A stretch of 20,196 nt of DNA. Source: CALMEC01 sp031376485. Its GTDB lineage: Bacteria; Actinomycetota; Thermoleophilia; Miltoncostaeales; Miltoncostaeaceae. How positions within the stretch are numbered: the stretch's first letter is position 1; every line of letters begins with the position of its first letter. Where the stretch lies: positions 1 through 20,196 of the forward strand of contig JANMDV010000275.1 in NCBI GenBank assembly GCA_031376485.1, read 5' to 3'. Positions 14,973-20,196 of this stretch are shown piece by piece. The notes beneath the pieces are model-generated. The model made no database searches. It was given only the letters and a program-made list of their open reading frames with translations, and had not been told where the DNA came from. Made by a program: the position numbers and the translations under genes.

Positions 14973-17033
14973 ATGAGGACAAGGAAGTTCGGAATGACGG
15001 CGGGCTTCGGCGTGGCGATGGTGATCGCCCTGCTGCTCGGCCCCGTCGGCGCGGCGCATGCGCGGCTGCTGATCGCCGGCGGGACGACCTCTGCACCAAG
15101 CTCATGGCCGTCGATCGTCGCGTTGGTGCCGGGGACCGACCCCGACTACCTCAACGCGTTCTGTGGTGGAACGCTCATCGCGTCCGAATGGGTGCTGACC
15201 GCAGCCCACTGTGTAGCCCTGCCGACGCGCGACGACCCGGCAGAGGTCGACGTGGCGATCGGGGTCACGAGCCTGGCCGACGACCCCGGTCAGCGGCGTG
15301 ACGTCTCCCAAATCGTCCGCCATCCCGTCTCCAGCAACGTCACGCTCGTCAACGACGTCGCGTTGCTTCGCCTCGCGACGCCCGTGGTGTTCGGTCCAAG
15401 CGTTGCCGCCATGGAGCTGGTCTCGCCGTTGCGTCCCGAGCTGTGGGATCCCGGCAGCCCCGCCGAGGTGTCAGGTTGGGGCGACACCGGTGCTGGACCC
15501 TTTGCAGTTGACCTGCAGCAGGCGTCGATCGCGATGGTCGCGGACGCGACGTGCGCATCGTTGTTCGGCGGCAGTGTCCCTTTCACGTTCCAGCCGGATT
15601 CGATGGTGTGCGCAGGCGCGCCCGGCTCACCGATCGGCTTCTGCCAGGGCGACAGCGGTGGCCCGCTCACCGTCCGCGATGGCGCCACGCGATTCCTGGT
15701 CGGGGCAGTCAGCTGGGGTGTCCTGTGCTCGTTTGCGAACCGGCCGGGCGTCGACGTGTATACGCGACTCGACGCACTCCGCGGCTTCATCTTCGGTATA
15801 TCCGGCCTCAACGCGACCGTGCCTGGCATGCCCTCCGGTGTCGTCGCTGCGGCGTTTGGCCCTTCGGCGACCGTCTCGTGGCAGGCCCCTGCGTCCGACG
15901 GCGGTCGCGCCATCCAGACCTATGGAGTCCGGGTCATCCAGAACGGGGTCTCGGGACCGCTCGTGACCGTGCCGGGCAGCGCCACGCAGACGACCGTCAC
16001 CGGCCTGACTCCGGGCGACACGTACAGGTTTACCGTGCTGGCTGCGAATGCGGTCGGCCTGAGCCCGCCATCAGCTCCGACCGCAGGCGTCATCCCGACA
16101 ATGTCCGTGCCCGTCAACACCGTGGCGCCCACGGTTACCGGGGCCCTGCGTCGCGGTGAGGTCGTGACCGCCACGATCGGATCCTGGACGTCCCTCGGGA
16201 CGACGACGGTCGCCTGGGAGCGGTGCGATCAGTCCGGGGTGAGCTGTCAAGACGTCGTCGGCGCGACATCGTCGGGCCTTCAGTTGAGCGTGACGGAGGT
16301 CGGCGCGCGTCTGCGCGTCCGGGTGACCGCGACGAATGCCGTTGGCTCGACCATTGCCAGGTCGGCGTTGACGTCTGTGGTCGTCCCACCCGTCGCCCAG
16401 GCGATCGGAGAGCCTGCGATTACGGGGACCACGCGCGTTGGACGCCCCTCGCAGGCATCGTCCGGGTCGTGGTCCGAGCCGTCCGACATCACCCTGACCT
16501 GGCAGTCGTGTGATCTGTCGGGTCTGTCATGCATGGACATCGCCGGTGCGGTAGGCCCGACGTTCATACCGTCGCTTGATCACGTTGGCCGGCGGATGCG
16601 CGTCCGCGCGGCCGCGTCCAACGCAGGTGGCGTCGGACAGGTCACGTCACAGGCAACGCCGATCGTCCGCGGTGCGTTCACGATCGGCGTGCGCACGGCG
16701 CAGCGGGTCACCCAGACGCGCACGGGGAGGTTGGCGGTGATCATCGGCGTGCGGGTGGAGCCCGGCGCCCAGGTCGCGATCCAGGTGCTCGATCACCGTG
16801 GCGCGGCTCGGCGGCTCATGCGTGGTCAGAGTCGTGTCAACGCCACGGTCGCTGGTGGGCGCGGACCGACGACGCTGAAGGCGATCGCCCCGGCCACCGG
16901 CCTCGTCAACGTCACCGTCGTGCTCGACGGCGCCCCATTTGGTCCCCTGCATGCGGCAAAGCTCTCGCTCGTGGCGACCGACTCGACAGGTGAGCGCGCG
17001 ACCCTTCGCAGAGGGTTTCGCGCCCGTCTCTGA
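14973..17033 (+). CDS. Secreted S1 (chymotrypsin-fold) serine protease with FN3 and Ig-like domains, paralog 1
   Basis: A 686-residue exported protease. Residues 1-30 are a signal peptide (R2-T-R-K, hydrophobic core, A-x-A at 28-30). A tripeptide R-L-L precedes the mature N-terminus I34-A-G-G. The triad is His79 (T-A-A-H-C), Asp128 (N-D-V-A-L-L-R-L) and Ser228 (G-D-S-G-G-P). Likely disulfides are C64-C80, C194-C213 and C224-C252. The residue equivalent to chymotrypsin 189 is Gly222, followed by Phe223, so specificity is not trypsin-like. An FN3 domain (about 283-377), two Ig-like repeats (about 380-472 and 478-567) with W-x2-C-D-x-S-G-x-S-C, and a C-terminal domain (about 568-686) ending F-R-A-R-L follow. 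It is the first of a tandem pair; the second gene begins 115 nt later. The natural substrate is unknown. Confidence 0.93.
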   Translation: MRTRKFGMTAGFGVAMVIALLLGPVGAAHARLLIAGGTTSAPSSWPSIVALVPGTDPDYLNAFCGGTLIASEWVLTAAHCVALPTRDDPAEVDVAIGVTSLADDPGQRRDVSQIVRHPVSSNVTLVNDVALLRLATPVVFGPSVAAMELVSPLRPELWDPGSPAEVSGWGDTGAGPFAVDLQQASIAMVADATCASLFGGSVPFTFQPDSMVCAGAPGSPIGFCQGDSGGPLTVRDGATRFLVGAVSWGVLCSFANRPGVDVYTRLDALRGFIFGISGLNATVPGMPSGVVAAAFGPSATVSWQAPASDGGRAIQTYGVRVIQNGVSGPLVTVPGSATQTTVTGLTPGDTYRFTVLAANAVGLSPPSAPTAGVIPTMSVPVNTVAPTVTGALRRGEVVTATIGSWTSLGTTTVAWERCDQSGVSCQDVVGATSSGLQLSVTEVGARLRVRVTATNAVGSTIARSALTSVVVPPVAQAIGEPAITGTTRVGRPSQASSGSWSEPSDITLTWQSCDLSGLSCMDIAGAVGPTFIPSLDHVGRRMRVRAAASNAGGVGQVTSQATPIVRGAFTIGVRTAQRVTQTRTGRLAVIIGVRVEPGAQVAIQVLDHRGAARRLMRGQSRVNATVAGGRGPTTLKAIAPATGLVNVTVVLDGAPFGPLHAAKLSLVATDSTGERATLRRGFRARL

Positions 17034-17096
17034 CCGCGGACGGCTCGTCCGGAGCGACGTGGCTCAGGACAGGCTTCACCCGGCCCATGGTCGGGA

Positions 17097-17139
17097 CGAT
17101 CAATAGGTTTTTGATATTTGTCTCTGCGTCACTTATCGT
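17097..17139 (+). promoter_or_regulatory. Promoter of protease 2
   Basis: TTGATA at 17111-17116 and TATCGT at 17134-17139, separated by 17 nt, make a good SigA-type promoter. Transcription would begin close to 17146-17149, so the mRNA should be leaderless or nearly so. CGATCAATA at 17097-17105 matches CGACCAATA upstream of protease 1 and may be a shared regulatory site. Confidence 0.55.
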
Positions 17140-17148
17140 GTCGGTGTG

Positions 17149-19233
17149 ATGAGAACACGTATGTTCCAATGGGTGGTTGCCGGGGTCGTCGCAACGCTTG
17201 CGGCAGTCGGGGCGATCTCCGTTCCCGGTGCCGACGCGGGCGCTCGTGTCGTTGGCGGCGCTGCTGCGCCGTCGGGGTCGTGGCCGTCGATGGCCGCCCT
17301 CGTCACGGCAGGTCAGACGCCGTCGGCAGGGCAGTTCTGCGGTGGAACCCTCATCGATCCCGAGTGGGTGCTGACCGCCGCCCACTGCATCACCGACCCC
17401 GCTGGCATGGTCGTTCCGGAGACGTCGTTCGACGCGGTGCTGGGTGTGACCGATCTGGCTGCAGACGTGGGCCAACGCCACACGATCTCCCAGATTGTGC
17501 GGCATCCGGGGTACGTCGATGGCCAGTTCGTCAACGACGCCGCGCTTCTGCGCTTGGTGAGCCCGGCCGTGTTGGGCCCGACGGTCGCCGTGATGGACCT
17601 GGTCTCGCCGCTTCGGCCCGACCTGTGGGATGCCGCGAGCCCCGCGGAGGTGGCCGGGTGGGGCAACACCAGCTCAACCGCGAACGTCTTCGTCAACGCG
17701 CTTCAGAACGCGTCGATCTCGGTCATCTCCGATTCGACCTGTAATGCGCTCATGGTGGACGGGATGGCGCCTGACTTCTCGGCTACGTCGATGCTGTGCG
17801 CCGGAGTGCTCGCCGGCGGTGTCGACACCTGTCAGGGCGACAGCGGCGGGCCGCTGACGGTCAGGGACGGGCTCGTACGCACCCTCGCCGGGCTCACCAG
17901 CTGGGGTATCGGGTGCGCGGCGCCGAACGTTTCCGGCGTGTACACCCGCCTTGACGCGTACCGCAGCTTCATCTTCGGGCCCGCCGGGCTCAATCAGAAC
18001 CCTCCATCGACGCCGCTCAGCGTGGACGCGGTCCTGCAGGACCCACAGACGGTCACCGTGACGTGGACTGCACCCCCCAACGGCGGCCGGCCGATCACCG
18101 GCTATGCCGTCCGCACCCTCCAAGGTGGCGTCACGGGCAGTGCCACGGTGCTTCCGGGCGCTTCGACGAGCACGACGATCGCCGGCCTCACGCCGGGCGG
18201 GGACTTCACGTTCACCGTCACGGCGGCGCATTCCGCTGGGGCGAGTACACCCTCGGACCCGGCCGCCCCGCTCGTTCCCCAGAGCACCGGCCCACCGATC
18301 GTCACAGGAGAGGCGAGACGCGAGCGCACGCTCGGCGGTGCGAGCGAATGGCGGTACCTGACCGGCCAACCAGTGGCGTTCCAGTGGCAGCGATGCGACG
18401 CGGTCACGTCGGCCTGCAGCGATATCGTCGGAGCGAATGGAGCGAATCTGGTGCTCGTCCAGTCCGACGTCGGGCACCGGGTTCGGCTGCGCGTGACCGC
18501 CACGAACAACAAGGGATCGACGCTGGCCGAATCTGCGCTCACCTCGGTCGTGGTCCCGCCACCTCCGACGTCAGTCTCGCCGCCGACGATATCGGGCATT
18601 TCTCGTGTCGGGGTGCAGTTGCAGGCCACGACCGGCTCATGGACCGACCTGGACGGTGCGACGATCGGTTGGCAGGCGTGCGACGTGTCCGGGACGACGT
18701 GTGCCGACATTGCGGGTGTCACTGGATCTGCGTTCGTGCCGCAACCCGCCCAGGTGGGCGAGCGGCTCCGGGTTGTCGTCACGGCCACGAACGCGGCAGG
18801 CGTGACGACGGCCATGTCCGATCTCACCGCGCCTGTTGCGCCAATACCGAATTCGATCCTCGATCCAGATCTCACGCCGCCGACCATCAAGCAGCTCGGC
18901 TCCTCGAAGGTGACGCAGGCCGCGAATGGGGTTGTGACCGTCAGGATGCGGGTCAAGGTGACGCCCGGTGCGCTCCTCGTCGTCCGGGTGCTGGATCATC
19001 GCGGTTCGCCGCGCGTCCTGGATCACCTCACGAGCCGGATCGGCGGCAGACGGGCGACGCGCGTCACCGCGCGTCGGCTCTCCGCAGTCATCGATGCCTC
19101 GGGCGTGGCCGAGATCAAGGTGGTCTTCGCCGGCAACAACAGAAACCCCCGCCGCATCGGACGGCTCGCGCTCGAAGCGAGCAGCCGGAGTCGCCGAGGA
19201 GTCTTGAGTCCGAGCTTCCGAACGCGATTCTGA
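17149..19233 (+). CDS. Secreted S1 serine protease with FN3 and Ig-like domains, paralog 2 (trypsin-like pocket)
   Basis: A 694-residue paralog of the preceding protease with the same architecture. The signal peptide ends at A-D-A (28-30), then the tripeptide G-A-R and mature N-terminus V34-V-G-G. The triad is His79, Asp130 and Ser232; disulfides C64-C80, C198-C217 and C228-C256 are conserved. Asp226 occupies the chymotrypsin 189 position (V-D-T-C-Q-G-D-S-G-G), and the loop S-W-G-I-G-C is trypsin-like, predicting cleavage after Arg or Lys. FN3 is at about 285-377, Ig-like repeats at about 381-472 and 476-565, and the C-terminal domain shares V-L-D-H-R-G with paralog 1 and ends F-R-T-R-F. I chose ATG 17149 over GTG 17146 because M-R-T-R matches paralog 1, though the promoter spacing would suit either. 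Confidence 0.93.
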   Translation: MRTRMFQWVVAGVVATLAAVGAISVPGADAGARVVGGAAAPSGSWPSMAALVTAGQTPSAGQFCGGTLIDPEWVLTAAHCITDPAGMVVPETSFDAVLGVTDLAADVGQRHTISQIVRHPGYVDGQFVNDAALLRLVSPAVLGPTVAVMDLVSPLRPDLWDAASPAEVAGWGNTSSTANVFVNALQNASISVISDSTCNALMVDGMAPDFSATSMLCAGVLAGGVDTCQGDSGGPLTVRDGLVRTLAGLTSWGIGCAAPNVSGVYTRLDAYRSFIFGPAGLNQNPPSTPLSVDAVLQDPQTVTVTWTAPPNGGRPITGYAVRTLQGGVTGSATVLPGASTSTTIAGLTPGGDFTFTVTAAHSAGASTPSDPAAPLVPQSTGPPIVTGEARRERTLGGASEWRYLTGQPVAFQWQRCDAVTSACSDIVGANGANLVLVQSDVGHRVRLRVTATNNKGSTLAESALTSVVVPPPPTSVSPPTISGISRVGVQLQATTGSWTDLDGATIGWQACDVSGTTCADIAGVTGSAFVPQPAQVGERLRVVVTATNAAGVTTAMSDLTAPVAPIPNSILDPDLTPPTIKQLGSSKVTQAANGVVTVRMRVKVTPGALLVVRVLDHRGSPRVLDHLTSRIGGRRATRVTARRLSAVIDASGVAEIKVVFAGNNRNPRRIGRLALEASSRSRRGVLSPSFRTRF

Positions 19234-19373
19234 ACAGGCGAGCGACCGGGGCGATCTCGTCAAGGATGAGCTGTGCCTGCAGCTCCTGCGGGTCGGGGTA
19301 GGGACCACGCAGAAACCACTGCACCGTTTGGCGGCTGCAAACCGTCGCCACGAGGCTGCGCGGGATCGCAGGC

Positions 19374-19568
19374 ATGGTCTCCGACGAGCGCTACTGCATC
19401 GACGTGCTCCAGCAGATCAGTGCGGCGCAGCCCGCGCTCGACAAGGTCGCGCTCGTCTTGGTCGACGAGCACGTTCGCCACTGCGTCCTCGGTGCGGAGC
19501 CCTCCAACCAGGACGAGAAGCATCGGGAGCTGATGAGCGCCCTCGACCGCCTGGTCAGCCGCCGCTGA
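19374..19568 (+). CDS. CsoR-type copper-sensing repressor, N-terminally truncated
   Basis: Matches the CsoR/RcnR (DUF156) family of metal-sensing repressors. From the ATG at 19374 there are 64 residues: R6-Y-C-I-D-V-L-Q-Q-I-S-A, then E32-H-V-R-H-C. Cys8, His33 and Cys37 are spaced 25 and 4 residues apart, as in the Cu(I)-binding C-H-C set of M. tuberculosis CsoR (36, 61, 65). The start of the family's first helix lies upstream in frame (L-R-G-I-A-G before the ATG), but the frame opens only at 19302 after a TAG and has no ATG, GTG or TTG there. The gene has either lost its N-terminus or uses a CTG. It lies among gene fragments, so it may be non-functional in DNA binding. Confidence 0.7.
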   Translation: MVSDERYCIDVLQQISAAQPALDKVALVLVDEHVRHCVLGAEPSNQDEKHRELMSALDRLVSRR

Positions 19569-19610
19569 GAGATCCACCGGGTTCGGATTCCGTCAGCTCC
19601 GCGACGATCC

Positions 19611-19633
19611 GCACCGAGTCCACGGGTTCGGTG
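19611..19633. terminator. Hairpin between the CsoR-like gene and the minus-strand fragments
   Basis: CACCGA and TCGGTG form a 6-bp stem around a GC-rich loop of 11 nt, 43 nt after the CsoR stop and 17 nt after the stop of the minus-strand fragment. It is well placed for a bidirectional terminator. No T-run is present. Confidence 0.4.
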
Positions 19634-19649
19634 CGACAAGTCACATTGA

Positions 19650-19760
19650 TCAGTGGTGCTGATGGACGACGGCGTGGCCGCTCCCACGGGCGATCATATG
19701 TCGGTTGACCGGAACCGTCGTCACGAACGCCACCGCGAGCGGCGGCGAGGCTTCCCCAGA
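19650..19760 (-). pseudogene. C-terminal fragment of a DUF4396-like membrane protein
   Basis: On the minus strand a frame ending at the TGA 19652-19650 reads S-P-P-L-A-V-A-F-V-T-T-V-P-V-N-R-H-M-I-A-R-G, then G-H-A-V-V-H-Q-H-H and stop. The hydrophobic segment followed by P-V-N-R-x-x-I-x-R-G resembles the last helix and tail of DUF4396 proteins, which can occur in copper-related clusters. Nothing upstream in frame belongs to the family: about 37 codons before the stop the DNA changes into an ABC ATPase start in another frame. I read this as a remnant left by a deletion. The family call is from memory of the motif and is moderate at best. Confidence 0.4.
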
Positions 19761-19942
19761 ACAGGCCGTCGATGGCAACCCGCTCGCCGAAGGGCTTCGT
19801 CAGTCCGGATGTTTCGACGACGTAGGGAGTGCCCATATGATCTGCGTGCCGCTCCTGTCTGAATCCGGCGAAGCGGCCAGGACGCGGCGTTGACCAGGCC
19901 GTTCAGCCCGACGCATGTACGACGAGTCTTCCTCTGGCTCAT
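19721..19942 (-). CDS. Doubtful short ORF with a good ribosome site
   Basis: ATG 19942 is preceded by GGAGG with 5-nt spacing, the best Shine-Dalgarno in this stretch. The 73-codon frame starts M-S-Q-R-K-T-R-R and contains G-L-N-G-L-V-N-A-A-S-W-P-L-R-R, but its second half runs across the ABC fragment in another register and is Arg-rich. No family is recognised. It may be the preserved start of a gene whose body was deleted, now reading into unrelated DNA, rather than a working gene. Confidence 0.2.
   Translation of the reverse strand: MSQRKTRRTCVGLNGLVNAASWPLRRIQTGAARRSYGHSLRRRNIRTDEALRRAGCHRRPVLGKPRRRSRWRS
19762..19836 (-). pseudogene. N-terminal fragment of an ABC transporter ATPase
   Basis: From ATG 19836 the first 25 codons read Y5-V-V-E-T-S-G-L-T-K-P-F-G-E-R-V-A-I-D-G-L. 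This is the canonical start of an ABC ATPase (v-E-t-x-G-L-T-K-x-F-G-x-x-x-A-v-D-G-v). The expected continuation to the Walker A motif is absent: the frame runs into unrelated sequence and the DUF4396-like tail appears in a different register. The Pro in K-P-F-G replaces the usual Arg or Lys. It lies downstream of the permease fragment at 19999-20196 on the same strand and may once have belonged to another transporter cassette. Confidence 0.5.
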
Positions 19943-19955
19943 GGGAGCCTCCTTC

Positions 19956-19971
19956 CGCCCTCGCGGGCGGT
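19956..19971 (-). terminator. Hairpin downstream of the permease gene
   Basis: CCGCCC-TCGC-GGGCGG forms a perfect 6-bp stem with a tetraloop, 27 nt after the permease stop on the minus strand. It is a reasonable terminator-like hairpin without a T-run and lies just before the ribosome site at 19948-19952. Confidence 0.5.
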
Positions 19972-19998
19972 TGGGTTCGTAGAGGCGCGGCGGGCTCA

Positions 19999-20196
19999 CT
20001 ACTCGTATTGGAGCGCCTCAAGCATGTTCAGCCGGGACGCCCGCCGCGCGGGCAAAATCGCGGCGAGGATGCCCGCCGCGACAGCGACGAGCGCGAACAC
20101 GACAAGCGTGGAGCCCGGGAGCGAGAACGTGAGCCCCTCGTCCCTGAGCGCGACGGTGACGAGTCCGGCGAGGAAGAGCCCGAGCGGCATGCCCAG
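19999..20196 (-). CDS. FtsX/MacB-type ABC transporter permease, C-terminal part (cut by window edge)
   Basis: About 65 residues of the C-terminus are visible; the frame is open at the right edge. Two hydrophobic segments are seen, the first short at the edge (L-G-L-F-L-A-G-L-V-T-V-A-L) and the second T-L-V-V-F-A-L-V-A-V-A-A-G-I-L-A-A-I-L. They are followed by P-A-R-R-A-S-R-L-N-M-L-E-A-L-Q-Y-E. The P-A-R-R-A-x-R-L-x-x-L-E-A-L-x-Y-E tail is the hallmark of the last helix of FtsX-fold permeases in MacB/LolCDE-like exporters. The partner ATPase normally precedes the permease and would lie beyond the window. The stop is TAG at 20001-19999. Confidence 0.85.
   Translation of the reverse strand: MGMPLGLFLAGLVTVALRDEGLTFSLPGSTLVVFALVAVAAGILAAILPARRASRLNMLEALQYE

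Noticed and set aside
17037..17051. CGGAC-GGCTC-GTCCG hairpin between the protease genes as a terminator
   Set aside because: Only a 5-bp stem, no T-run, and such short hairpins are frequent by chance in GC-rich DNA.
18063..19301. 412-codon plus-strand frame overlapping protease 2
   Set aside because: Out-of-register shadow of the protease gene, rich in Arg and Pro with no motif; the protease frame is homologous to paralog 1 throughout.
1..20196. CRISPR array, complete insertion sequence, phage genes or toxin-antitoxin pair
   Set aside because: No regularly spaced repeats, transposase or integrase motifs, terminal inverted repeats with target duplications, or paired small toxin/antitoxin genes were found.

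Overview
The window is high-GC bacterial chromosome with densely packed genes on both strands, frequent GTG/TTG starts and 4-nt stop/start overlaps. An actinobacterium is likely, and class Thermoleophilia (Solirubrobacter-like) is the best guess. The main pointers are the secreted proteases with GxW...WxxCD-type Ig-like repeats, which are common in that class, together with an ECF sigma/anti-sigma pair, a geranylgeranyl reductase and an ACT-domain malic enzyme. The class assignment is inference; no rRNA gene is present to fix it.

Layout. 1-565: C-terminal part of an unrecognised protein. 651-1805 (-): geranylgeranyl reductase-family flavoprotein. 1860-2868 (+): small two-helix membrane protein, then endonuclease III (nth). 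2857-4171 (-): ECF sigma factor overlapping a membrane-anchored putative anti-sigma factor. 4251-7341 (+): tight operon of DNA primase (dnaG), an FMN-binding PPOX-family protein and a MOSC-domain protein. 7331-7982 (-): an unknown protein and a 39-residue membrane peptide gene with a strong Shine-Dalgarno. 8332-9791 (-): SRPBCC protein plus PIG3-type quinone oxidoreductase, translationally coupled. 9942-10115 (+): small DUF1059 protein. 10116-10682: a long non-coding stretch with short repeats. 10683-10765 (-): tRNA-Leu(CAA). 10821-12254 (-): malic enzyme. 12323-14923 (+): DNA polymerase I. 14973-19233 (+): two tandem paralogous secreted S1 serine proteases. 19234-20196: a decayed region with an N-terminally truncated CsoR-type copper repressor, fragments of an ABC ATPase and a DUF4396-like protein fused out of frame, and the C-terminus of an FtsX/MacB-type permease running off the edge.

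How it fits together. Much of the window is housekeeping: replication and repair (dnaG, polA, nth), central carbon metabolism (malic enzyme), isoprenoid/quinone reduction and a tRNA. The most distinctive part is the protease pair. Both share signal peptide length, an apparent three-residue propeptide, FN3 plus two Ig-like domains and a C-terminal domain ending in F-R-x-R-[FL]. Their S1 specificity pockets have diverged (Gly versus Asp at the position equivalent to chymotrypsin 189), and the residue before each mature N-terminus appears to match the predicted specificity of that same enzyme. I see no CRISPR array, complete insertion sequence or prophage. Apart from the protease pair and the gene scar at the right end, the window looks ordinary.
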